Origin: Acinetobacter piscicola
Lineage (GTDB): Bacteria; Pseudomonadota; Gammaproteobacteria; Pseudomonadales; Moraxellaceae
Length of the DNA: 64,000 nucleotides
Assembly: GCF_015218165.1 (NCBI RefSeq)
Contig: NZ_CP048659.1
Coordinates: 2,294,001 to 2,358,000 of the forward strand
Direction of reading: 5' to 3'
Below, one piece after another: positions 24,546 through 33,182 of this stretch (position 1 is the stretch's first letter; each line of letters opens with the position of its first letter). The position numbers and the translations under genes are program-made. Below the pieces are notes generated by a model that was not told where the DNA came from, did not search any database, and worked only from the letters and a program-made list of their open reading frames with translations.

Positions 24546-24837
24546 TTTTTAACTCACTCTTTAAATCATTCATTCGTTGTTTATGCTTGGCTTCATACAT
24601 TTCAATTTCATGTAACTCTTGTTCGCGCTTGTCTTTGCGTTTTTGAAATTGACGATTTGATAAAAAGTTCATAAAGCTAATAATTAAGCCCGCCAAACCA
24701 ATACCAACACCAATTAAAAACCCCCAATCCAATGCTGCCGCCCAAGACACCAATGTGACCCCTGTGCCTGTTGCTGTTGTTACTTTTCCCGCAATTGCTG
24801 CTGAGGTTTCTGCAACTGCGGCTGTGGTTTCTGACAT
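24532..24837 (-). CDS. Phage holin
   Basis: 101 residues from the ATG at 24837 (GGAG 8 nt upstream). An Ala/Thr-rich N-terminus is followed by one long hydrophobic region (LDWGFLIGVGIGLAGLIISFMNFL) and a highly charged helical tail (FQKRKDKREQELHEIEMYEAKHKQRM), typical of small phage holins. It should pore the inner membrane to release or activate the endolysin. Confidence 0.75.
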   Translation of the reverse strand: MSETTAAVAETSAAIAGKVTTATGTGVTLVSWAAALDWGFLIGVGIGLAGLIISFMNFLSNRQFQKRKDKREQELHEIEMYEAKHKQRMNDLKSELKNEID

Positions 24838-24861
24838 CGGTTTCTCCAAGTTTTTTGGCAA

Positions 24862-24885
24862 TAAAAAAACGCCCTACTGGGCGCT
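24862..24885 (-). terminator. Terminator between tail and lysis genes
   Basis: CGCCC/GGGCG stem with a 4-nt loop followed by T7 on the minus strand. Late transcripts must read through it, which fits a Q-modified polymerase. Confidence 0.75.
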
Positions 24886-24898
24886 TATTTGTTAAGTT

Positions 24899-25129
24899 TT
24901 AAACTTCTATTTGAACAACCTCACCTGCAGGTGCAAGTCGTTTAATCTCTTGATTTGATACAAAAACTCGATCATTTAGTTTGTACACTGTGCTACTTGT
25001 GCACATCACAAGACCAGAATCATCTGCAACTAAAACCTTATAATTTGGATGATTTACACTGGTAATTGTGCCGACGAATTCAGGTGCTTTTGGCATCAAA
25101 TCAATTAAACGCTGTAAAACATTACTCAT
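24899..25129 (-). CDS. Small tail-associated protein
   Basis: 76 residues from the ATG at 25129. Beta-rich (FVGTITSVNHPNYKVLVADDSG...VYKLNDRVFVSNQEI), like a small OB or SH3-type barrel. It overlaps the large tail gene by 8 nt, so it is probably part of the tail tip or fibre complex. Confidence 0.6.
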   Translation of the reverse strand: MSNVLQRLIDLMPKAPEFVGTITSVNHPNYKVLVADDSGLVMCTSSTVYKLNDRVFVSNQEIKRLAPAGEVVQIEV

Positions 25130-27017
25130 TGAGAACACGCTCCACAGTTAAGTTTTGATTGACTACAGCATGCGTAAATGACACTGAAACACTCTCTACA
25201 ATGCCCCACCATTCTGCATTAAATGCAATGACTTCACCTGGTAAGCATTCCCCAACATCTTTTTGCACAGGAATTTCCAAGCTATGCGTTTCGATCATCC
25301 CTGCTTTTGCGAGTAACGCTTTGCCATAGCTGCCCATAGATACTGCTGTAAACAGTGGATTACTGACTGTTTCTTGCAGTACATCACCTGCGGTACCTGT
25401 ACGCTTCACTTGCCCTGTAAAACCTGTGCGGTCATTTGTCAGAGTTACGCCATTGTAGTCAGGATAAGGCTCATAATCGGTAGATTGGCTTGTCACTAGG
25501 CTTTCGGGAAGTAGTCGATCATAGTCATCGAATTGCATTGCATCCCAAAATGTCTTTTTGTGTTTGGGTCGAATGCTTAATGTGTTAGAACCCTTTTCAC
25601 TATAAACAAAGCCACCACCTGCTTCTGCAATTTGTTTAATGGTTGCGATTGGGGTCTGATTGGCATAGCTCAGGCTGTTTGTTGGCACGATCCAACCAAG
25701 CTCATCAATTAGTTGCCAATTTAATTGTGTATCACTATTCACTCGATCCAATTCAGCTTGTACGAGTTGTACAGATGTGCGCTCATTCTCTTGTAAAAAT
25801 GAGCGTGTGGGCGAATAAGGTGCATCAAGTAATGCAGTTTGACTGCGCCCTGTCAGTGTCCAAACATCTTCAGCAAAACGTCTTGAGCGACTGCGATTTT
25901 CAAGCAACAGGTGATGAATATTGTCATTCACTTGGATTTTGAGAATTACAGGTTGCGCATTGATTGGTTCAAGTTTAGCAATCTCGGATGCAGGTACAGT
26001 TAAGTTGTAAGACCAGCACCACTGGCTGCGGCTTGTATTGTAGCTGCCATCAATGACCTTTATTTGCTCACCATTGTCTAGACGGCTAACTTCTACTTTA
26101 TTCACGATATACCACCAATTTCGAGGCGCAAGTCTCGGTATGCAGTCCTCATCACCAAAATTCAAAACAACATTGTGCGAATCCACTTCATGTAGTAAGC
26201 AGATAAAATTAAGATCGGTTGACCCACTATATTGAGGGATTTCAGGTTGTGGCCAAGGTAGAACTGGATGCTTGCGATAATAAATTGAATGCGCTTGTTG
26301 CCAAGGAATGTTTGATTTAGTGATGAGCTCTAAGCCTTTATCCCAACTAAAACCAATCCTTTTTTCAAAAACATGAGCGACTTGATGCGAAAAAGTAAAC
26401 TGCTTGCGCTTTCTTACCAATTCATCCCAATGATTGTTGCGCTGAATTCTTAATTTTTTGCTTTCATCAAACAATACATTGCGAGTAATAACGCATTTTT
26501 CAGCATGATTCCAAGACACACTTTTTGCAGCATTTAAACCTGTAATTTCTTCAAAGGCTGCCCGAATATCGCGTTGTAAAACCTGTGTTTGCTCATATTG
26601 ATTTGAAATATAACGACTCAGACTTTGCGCTTGCTCAAAATAAAAAGCGCTATTTTGCGCTCTAAAAATCGGCTTTGACCAAGATGCTTTTACAGCACTT
26701 AGATTTGGAAAAGCGCTTTGAAATCCCAAATCGCTATTTAGTGTCACACCCACGATATGGTTAATATCAAAAGTACCCACAGCATCAAAAGCAAATGAAG
26801 TGTTAATATGGATATTTGCTGCACCATGTACATCAATTGGTGGCTCAACTGTTCCAATCGCCCTAAATCTAAATGATGTATCAATGCTGATGTTTGCGTA
26901 ATTAAACCCATCTTCGGCACCGAAATTTAAGACCAAATTGTGAGAATCAATTGGCTTTAATTCTTGGGTGAAATTTAGAACAACATTTAAGGCATCTGGT
27001 GGTGTGTAGTCAGACAT
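25122..27017 (-). CDS. Large tail tip / hub protein
   Basis: 631 residues. The motif SHN(L/V)VLNFGxED occurs near residues 24-36 and again near 285, with a third related VVLNFTQEL at the N-terminus. The C-terminal half (GSNTLSIRPKHKKTFWDAM, then VGECLPGEVIAFNAEWWGIVESVSVSF) resembles phage hub proteins that form beta-barrels at the tail tip. Last large gene of the tail cluster, so probably a host-contact protein. Confidence 0.65.
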   Translation of the reverse strand: MSDYTPPDALNVVLNFTQELKPIDSHNLVLNFGAEDGFNYANISIDTSFRFRAIGTVEPPIDVHGAANIHINTSFAFDAVGTFDINHIVGVTLNSDLGFQSAFPNLSAVKASWSKPIFRAQNSAFYFEQAQSLSRYISNQYEQTQVLQRDIRAAFEEITGLNAAKSVSWNHAEKCVITRNVLFDESKKLRIQRNNHWDELVRKRKQFTFSHQVAHVFEKRIGFSWDKGLELITKSNIPWQQAHSIYYRKHPVLPWPQPEIPQYSGSTDLNFICLLHEVDSHNVVLNFGDEDCIPRLAPRNWWYIVNKVEVSRLDNGEQIKVIDGSYNTSRSQWCWSYNLTVPASEIAKLEPINAQPVILKIQVNDNIHHLLLENRSRSRRFAEDVWTLTGRSQTALLDAPYSPTRSFLQENERTSVQLVQAELDRVNSDTQLNWQLIDELGWIVPTNSLSYANQTPIATIKQIAEAGGGFVYSEKGSNTLSIRPKHKKTFWDAMQFDDYDRLLPESLVTSQSTDYEPYPDYNGVTLTNDRTGFTGQVKRTGTAGDVLQETVSNPLFTAVSMGSYGKALLAKAGMIETHSLEIPVQKDVGECLPGEVIAFNAEWWGIVESVSVSFTHAVVNQNLTVERVLNE

Positions 27018-27031
27018 TTACCACCTCATTT

Positions 27032-27430
27032 TTAAAGCTGTGGGCTTAAATAAATCACATCAAGTTTTGTACTTGATCCTATGACGATGTCATGATTATC
27101 TAAAACAATATCCATTCCAATCCCTACATCAATATCAACAACAGCAATTCCTTCACCATTAAATAATCTTGCCCATTGTGCAGTACCAGATTTGGTTGCA
27201 ATACCTGCATTTGTTGGGTGTAACTCAATATTGCTTTCATTTACTGCTTTGGTACATGGTTTTTGAAGTTCTAGCGCTAAAAGTTTTGCTGAGCTATTTG
27301 CATTAACACTCACTGATGTGGGTTTAACATCATCATAAAAAATAAGGGTAGCATTTGCGCTACCCTGATCCAGAAAATTTGCTGTTGCTTGCAGCATGGC
27401 TAGGCTTGTCTGTAAAGATGGTTTACTCAT
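27032..27430 (-). CDS. Hypothetical virion protein
   Basis: 132 residues, mainly beta, with an Ala- and Asn-rich N-terminal half and a GIAVVDIDVGIGMDIVLDNHD segment. It overlaps the next gene by 4 nt in the tail operon. Function unknown, probably tail tip. Confidence 0.6.
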   Translation of the reverse strand: MSKPSLQTSLAMLQATANFLDQGSANATLIFYDDVKPTSVSVNANSSAKLLALELQKPCTKAVNESNIELHPTNAGIATKSGTAQWARLFNGEGIAVVDIDVGIGMDIVLDNHDIVIGSSTKLDVIYLSPQL

Positions 27431-27723
27431 TTCGGCACCACGTTATCTTGAATGACTGCGTTAAATTGAGATGCTGGGTGATGGGCAACAATAAAGAATC
27501 TGGCTTTTATTAAGTTTAGAAACTTGTAATTCCCAAATTCATCTGTTGCAACATCTGCTATCAATCGCCCTGTACTTTTTTCAAACAAGCGAACACGACA
27601 AGGGATATTGTTACCCAATTCTTTCACCTGCCCTTTGATTGAATACTCCCCATTCTCTATAGGGTCGCTATTAGGATTTCTAATACTAACTATACCGCCG
27701 CCAACTACCACATATTCTGTCAT
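27427..27723 (-). CDS. Small Ig-like/carboxypeptidase-regulatory-like tail protein
   Basis: 98 residues. GQVKELGNNIPCRVRLFEKSTGRLI followed by TDEFGNYKFLNL is the pattern of a carboxypeptidase regulatory-like beta sandwich, often found on phage tails as an adhesive domain. Overlaps both neighbours by 4 nt. Confidence 0.7.
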   Translation of the reverse strand: MTEYVVVGGGIVSIRNPNSDPIENGEYSIKGQVKELGNNIPCRVRLFEKSTGRLIADVATDEFGNYKFLNLIKARFFIVAHHPASQFNAVIQDNVVPK

Positions 27724-29015
27724 AGCTCACCTATTTTCAAAACGATTTCACCAGGGGTATTACCACTACTTACTGTGCAAAATTTAGCAATAAATACACT
27801 GCCATCACGCACAAATATCTGATAATCATTAAAAGGCATCACTTGAGCTAAGGCATAGATACCAATAAGCCCGCCTCTAATATTTTTTATGTTGCTAGAA
27901 AAGGGAGTTAGACTTTCATCAAGCGAAATTGGGTAAATAGGGACTTTATCAACACTGCCCAACAGGTAGCTTGTACGTCCAGAGAGATAACTTGTGTTAG
28001 TTATTTGATATGCTGCTCTAGCAGTCGCATAACTACTTATCTGCTCAATTGGCTTAAATAACAAAATATTAGAAACACTATTTGAAGATATACCGCTCAT
28101 AGAGCCAATGGAGGCATTGCTATTTGCCGCTACATCCCTTATAGAAGCACTTAGAAAAGTATTACTCACATCATCATTATAATAACGCTCAAATACGCCA
28201 AAACCATACGGGCTTGCTGCCTTACTAGCATCTGTTTCCGTATCTGGAGTGATGCAAGGTAAAATATAGAAATAATCTTTAGTACCTACTAAAAGCCAAT
28301 TACGATTACCAGCAGTTATAGTGAAAGTATCATTTACACTACCTAAATTATTAGTTCTCGTATAATACCATCTCGCCCACCCATTGATTACACTTGTACC
28401 ACTTCCTGTTGCCACCCAGTTTTTATCAGGATTTGTTGAATCATACGGCGCTTGCACCCCAAGCATTGTATTAATATCAGTCATATCTTCAACAATTCCA
28501 ACCTTTGCGTATTTCGCATAAGTTGCTGTGTATGCAGGATCTAGCTCATCAACAACACGTAAAAAAGGGCGGCTCGGCAATAGTGGGTTAGTGGAGCGAT
28601 ATGCTGCTTTCCCACCTGTGCCACTACTATGCTTGCTGCTAAAAGGTTTCTCCCATCCCAATGGCGGTAGCGAGCAAACAATTGTGCCTGTGGCTTGTGT
28701 TACTGTTGCCGTATTTGCGAGTTCAAGAGTAAATGAATTCGCATTTGGCACAGATAAAATTCGATGCTCACCGTTAAACTCGGATTGGTTTGCACCTGTG
28801 ATTTTAATGACTTGGTATTGCATCAAATTATGTGCGGCACCGAAAGTCACAGTGACCACCTTGCCTGCGGCTTTAAGCGTCGAAACGGATTGAGCACCAA
28901 AACCATTAATTAGACACGCATCTAGCACATCAATCATGCAGCCAAAATTATTGGTCAGTTGCGGAGCATTGGTATTTGTATGCACATAAAACTTGATATC
29001 TGTACTTGCGACCAT
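27720..29015 (-). CDS. Tail-associated virion protein
   Basis: 431 residues. It contains a small beta module seen in phage tail proteins (KVVTVTFGAAHNLMQYQVIKITGAN then FNGEHRILSVPNANSFTLEL) near residues 50-95, followed by long Ser/Thr/Asn-rich beta regions. Probably a tail tip or fibre component. Confidence 0.65.
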   Translation of the reverse strand: MVASTDIKFYVHTNTNAPQLTNNFGCMIDVLDACLINGFGAQSVSTLKAAGKVVTVTFGAAHNLMQYQVIKITGANQSEFNGEHRILSVPNANSFTLELANTATVTQATGTIVCSLPPLGWEKPFSSKHSSGTGGKAAYRSTNPLLPSRPFLRVVDELDPAYTATYAKYAKVGIVEDMTDINTMLGVQAPYDSTNPDKNWVATGSGTSVINGWARWYYTRTNNLGSVNDTFTITAGNRNWLLVGTKDYFYILPCITPDTETDASKAASPYGFGVFERYYNDDVSNTFLSASIRDVAANSNASIGSMSGISSNSVSNILLFKPIEQISSYATARAAYQITNTSYLSGRTSYLLGSVDKVPIYPISLDESLTPFSSNIKNIRGGLIGIYALAQVMPFNDYQIFVRDGSVFIAKFCTVSSGNTPGEIVLKIGEL

Positions 29016-29070
29016 TTTTATTTACTCATAAAAAAGACCGCTCAAAGCGGTCATAAAATTCATTTAATAC

Positions 29071-30690
29071 TCAAACAACGCGATCAATATCACCACGTAA
29101 CATGATTTGGAATTGATCCGAAATTTGACTTGGTTCTGATTGTTTTACAGTACGAATACACCAAATTGGGAACGTGGCTGCAATCGTATTGAAGCGTAAA
29201 ACATTACCACTTACCCAACCTGCACCCCAGCCTTCTTTTTTCACGCTAAAGTATGGCGCACCTGTCACTGGGTTGATTGGCTCACAATCTGTATTCACAG
29301 TGCCTGTGCCAATTTGCCCAGATGTTTCGCCAATGATTCTAAAATTCGTATTGTCGGTGAACACCAACGCCCAACGCTCCTGTGCCGCGCCATTGTTGGT
29401 GACTTGAATTGGATATAATGCATCATTGTACTGTGCTGAAATTGCACCGCCCACAGCCGCATCTTTCCAGTCATTATTCCATGTTTGTTGCACAAACTTT
29501 CGAGTGTAGCGCGCTTGCATATCGCCAATCACTAACGCAGATCCAACAATCGAGTCGGCAGCACTGTAGTTGTGTGTTACAGGCTTAGTGAATGTCACTT
29601 GCCCATTAATTTGCACATCCTTGATTAAACCCATGTCTTGATAGCGATATTTTGCAGACAAAGGCGGAATCAAAGCATTTAAAGCAAAGTCACCGCTTAG
29701 CGTGAATTTTCCGTAATCATAATCTACAACATACATGTCATAAGGCACTTTGGTGCCAGCACTATCTTGTAACTCGCAATACGCAATCCGCTGGTCATCC
29801 AATGTATAGGTTTTACCCGCAACATGATCAGCCATTTGATACATTTTTGTCGCACTAATAATACCAATACCGCCTGCGCGAAAAATTGGAACGCGTCCAT
29901 CAAGCGGTAAGCGTGTTGCAGACAAGCCAAGGATTTCAGGATCAAGCGGAATGTAGGTATAGGCAATCGCGTTATATCGAGCCGTTGAAGCGTCAACCCA
30001 TACAGGCTTATTGATGTATGTTCTTGAGTTTTCAGTATATTCAAGCAATGCATCGTACCAATCCTTACCCATAATCTCATCACGATTACTATCCGTGATT
30101 TCGGTTTTTGAGTAAAAATAAATAACTACAGTGCCATTAATATAATTCACAAAACCATGTGCAAAAGGCGTTTCAATAATGCCGTTTTCATCTGCACGCA
30201 AGGTCAGTTGACCATGCTCGATTGTAGGCACAACAACAGTTAATGACTGCGGACGAATCGGGATAATCGGTGTTCTAAATGAAACATGACTGATTGGCGG
30301 TATATCTGTTGTCGTTGTTAGTGATTCAAGTGTAATCTTGTTGTCTGCACCTGCAAGCCACGAATCAATATTGATTTCGCCATTACCGTAATTCACTTGA
30401 CCCGCTAAAACACCACTGCCATTCGACATATCAATGTTTTTATAAAGCGTTCCTGTCCTGTCGATAAACACTTCATTGCCAAGTTTAAAGCGCACAGAAC
30501 TTGATAAAATCTGTTCACTAAAACCATAGGTTAAATCGAATTTGAGTTTCTCTGCTTCAACTGAAATTATGCCTGAGTTTTCATCTGCACTATCTCGATA
30601 GTTTGCAACGATGCCATCGGTTTCACCAATAGCTTGATATGTTGTTGTCGCAAGCGCAACATTGCTTATATCACTTTGATAAATAGTCAT
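29071..30690 (-). CDS. Tail structural protein with repeated beta modules
   Basis: 539 residues, beta-rich. It contains units of the form G-x-hydrophobic-N/D-Y-x-x-G (GQVNYGNGEINI, GFVNYINGTVVIYF, VVDYDYGKFTL) that are also found in the next gene. The C-terminus ends in a globular region with PIWCIRTVKQ. Function unknown; position and size suggest the distal tail or tail tip. Confidence 0.65.
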   Translation of the reverse strand: MTIYQSDISNVALATTTYQAIGETDGIVANYRDSADENSGIISVEAEKLKFDLTYGFSEQILSSSVRFKLGNEVFIDRTGTLYKNIDMSNGSGVLAGQVNYGNGEINIDSWLAGADNKITLESLTTTTDIPPISHVSFRTPIIPIRPQSLTVVVPTIEHGQLTLRADENGIIETPFAHGFVNYINGTVVIYFYSKTEITDSNRDEIMGKDWYDALLEYTENSRTYINKPVWVDASTARYNAIAYTYIPLDPEILGLSATRLPLDGRVPIFRAGGIGIISATKMYQMADHVAGKTYTLDDQRIAYCELQDSAGTKVPYDMYVVDYDYGKFTLSGDFALNALIPPLSAKYRYQDMGLIKDVQINGQVTFTKPVTHNYSAADSIVGSALVIGDMQARYTRKFVQQTWNNDWKDAAVGGAISAQYNDALYPIQVTNNGAAQERWALVFTDNTNFRIIGETSGQIGTGTVNTDCEPINPVTGAPYFSVKKEGWGAGWVSGNVLRFNTIAATFPIWCIRTVKQSEPSQISDQFQIMLRGDIDRVV

Positions 30691-30700
30691 ATTACCCTGC

Positions 30701-32770
30701 TCATACCCACTTTAAATTCGCCCAAGGGTTAACTTTTGGCTTGTATTCTGTTACTGGAGTTGCTTGTGGTGGCTGTGGTTTTGGTTGATTCGGCTTTATT
30801 GTTGCGCTAATTGAAACAAGGCTTTTTTCAGATGCGCTTGCTGTAATAGGCGCTTTTTCATAAAAATAGTTTGATGATATTTTTGGAGTAACAGCAACTG
30901 CGCCTGTGGAATAGTTAATTGTGCCTTGATTGTTTCCAAACGCATCAATTAGCCCCCCTATTCCGTTGTCAGTAACAACTAAGACGGCTGTCCTTCCGTT
31001 AGGTGCTTTAACGGGGATTTCTAGCGATATAGAACTAGGTTGCAAAGCTGCGCCTGTACCCACCGTGAATGCAAGCTGACCACTACCATCAGGGACAATC
31101 TTCGGAATATCTTGCGTAACACCATTGCCATATTTGAATGAAAAATTAAACACTGTGCCTTTGTGTGGGAGTTTGTTCGGCACAATAAAGCCTTTTCCCG
31201 TTGCAAGGCTCATTAAGCCTGTTGCGTCACCACTGAATTGACCTAGATTATTGCATGTCGCTGTTTTTTCAGAACCATCCAACATCCATTTAACAGTCAC
31301 GCCGCTTTTAATCCCTGTCTTGTCTAATTCAAACTCAACCTTTGCAGGTAATACAGGCAGATTCGAGCGTGTAAAAGTCGCAATAGGTGTTCCCCATAAC
31401 AACATGATCGGAGAATCAACATCAGGTAAAGCACCGCAAGTTAACACCCATGACCCTGTTTCATAATCAATCATTCCTGAGCCGAATGAAGTGTTTGCGC
31501 CCTTTAACTGCCCTGAACCATCATCTTTAAGTTCATAAAACTTGCCTTGCGACATATATGACACAGACAAAGCGCTAGGTGTAGGCGTTGGCGTTAAAAC
31601 CCCTGTCCAATTCATGCTTTGATTGTTTTGAGTAACAGGCAATGAGTAGCTATGAAAATATTGTTTTGGAGTTGCAGCAGGGGTAAATGAAATCACCAGA
31701 GTAGTCGAACCTGTACCTGCTGATGCAGTCCATTGAATCAATCCTTTTTGGTAATCAATTGTGCCTACCTGTGTACCTTGACTGTTTTTAAGTAATCCAC
31801 CTTGGTCAGTAATCTCTTGACCAAATAGCGAGAACGATACAGTTTTCGGCATTATGCTTGAGCCGATATATAAGCTTTGAGTTGTTCCCACCGTTGTTGA
31901 AAAACTTGCTGTAATCTTTCCATTATTACCTGCAACTAGCGTAATGCTTTCACCTGCCACGTTCACATCAATAATCGGGGTTTCAGACTGAGCAGCAGGA
32001 ATCAACTGAGTAAACATACTCTTTGCATTGACTGTATATGTACCCACATTTACATCGTCAGCAACACCTGTGCTTGAATAATAATTGCCTGTGTCTGCAA
32101 CCAATGTTTCACGTAAAATCGAAGTAGATTTTTGTCCGCTGTACCATTGCTTAACCGATACTCCAACAAAATCCATAAGCAGTGGGTCATTCAAAGTATA
32201 GGTAGCAACTTTATATTCGACCTCCTTATTATCAATGATCATTTTACCAATGCGCGTTTCAACTTTTGTGATACGCACGTATTGCTCAAACTCTAAAGCA
32301 CCACCTTCATTAGAAATAACCACGAATGAATCGCCCACACTCAGCTCCGTTTCACTCGGAAACATCACCGTTTGCATAATCTTCATGCCTTTCCAATGGG
32401 TATCGAGAGGCAAACCAACTGCTTGACCGCCCTTTGCCAGATAGCTTTCAACACGGTTTTGCGCACTTTGGCGCTCGTCTGTCCAATCTTCAGTACTGAA
32501 CAGTGTTGCCGAAACGTTTGGATCTTCAGGTAGTTCAGAAATAAATACCGTAGCACCCATCAAGGTGTCAGTATCATTGGTGGTCACAGCGGGGAAAATC
32601 TTCCGCATCGACACATCGCCCATCGTACGATCAAGTTCTGAAATATCATTGAATAAATTATTACTTTGACCATCGATAAGCTGTTGACCTGAGTACTTGC
32701 CGCCACCGTCAGTTGTATCAGTTAAACGTTCAGACTTATAAATGACAAGGTTATTGGTTTCAATTGGCAT
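30701..32770 (-). CDS. Tail structural protein with repeated beta modules
   Basis: 689 residues. Three copies of the motif seen in the neighbouring gene occur: GTIDYQKGLIQW, GMIDYETGSWVL and GTINYSTGAVAV, each in a beta-sandwich-like stretch. The C-terminal 40 residues are Pro-rich. The N-terminal 230 residues form a different domain. Probably a tail tip protein. Confidence 0.65.
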   Translation of the reverse strand: MPIETNNLVIYKSERLTDTTDGGGKYSGQQLIDGQSNNLFNDISELDRTMGDVSMRKIFPAVTTNDTDTLMGATVFISELPEDPNVSATLFSTEDWTDERQSAQNRVESYLAKGGQAVGLPLDTHWKGMKIMQTVMFPSETELSVGDSFVVISNEGGALEFEQYVRITKVETRIGKMIIDNKEVEYKVATYTLNDPLLMDFVGVSVKQWYSGQKSTSILRETLVADTGNYYSSTGVADDVNVGTYTVNAKSMFTQLIPAAQSETPIIDVNVAGESITLVAGNNGKITASFSTTVGTTQSLYIGSSIMPKTVSFSLFGQEITDQGGLLKNSQGTQVGTIDYQKGLIQWTASAGTGSTTLVISFTPAATPKQYFHSYSLPVTQNNQSMNWTGVLTPTPTPSALSVSYMSQGKFYELKDDGSGQLKGANTSFGSGMIDYETGSWVLTCGALPDVDSPIMLLWGTPIATFTRSNLPVLPAKVEFELDKTGIKSGVTVKWMLDGSEKTATCNNLGQFSGDATGLMSLATGKGFIVPNKLPHKGTVFNFSFKYGNGVTQDIPKIVPDGSGQLAFTVGTGAALQPSSISLEIPVKAPNGRTAVLVVTDNGIGGLIDAFGNNQGTINYSTGAVAVTPKISSNYFYEKAPITASASEKSLVSISATIKPNQPKPQPPQATPVTEYKPKVNPWANLKWV

Positions 32771-32771
32771 G

Positions 32772-33182
32772 TTATAACTCCAAGAATTTCAGTGTTGCTG
32801 AGTAATAGTCATCTTCAGAAACGGTCGGAATATCTTTGATCGTTTTAGGGTTTGAAATTGCACCTTCTTGGTGATTAAACATCACATTAAAGCGACGATT
32901 GTCGTGTGGGTAATCAAACTCAAGTGTGAATTGTTCGTCTTGCAGTGCTGACCAATCTTGTAGTTTTGACAACTCGCGACGCTTGATCCACCCCATGCCT
33001 TCATTGGCTGGCACTAAAGTAATAGGTCGCCCTGCCTTCTTTTTGCCTTCTTGAATAATCAAAGAGCCATCAATTGCAAACTGCTGTTTCTGTTCGATTG
33101 GCTTGTAATCAAATTCATCAGACCAAAAAAAACCGTTCTCAATTTGAACGGTTTCATTGGTTGCTACACGTATTAGTTTCAT
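32772..33182 (-). CDS. Probable distal tail protein
   Basis: 136 residues, beta-rich (TVQIENGFFWSDEFDYKPIEQKQQFAIDGS). It follows the tape measure directly, a usual place for distal-tail or small minor tail proteins. No firm motif. Confidence 0.55.
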   Translation of the reverse strand: MKLIRVATNETVQIENGFFWSDEFDYKPIEQKQQFAIDGSLIIQEGKKKAGRPITLVPANEGMGWIKRRELSKLQDWSALQDEQFTLEFDYPHDNRRFNVMFNHQEGAISNPKTIKDIPTVSEDDYYSATLKFLEL

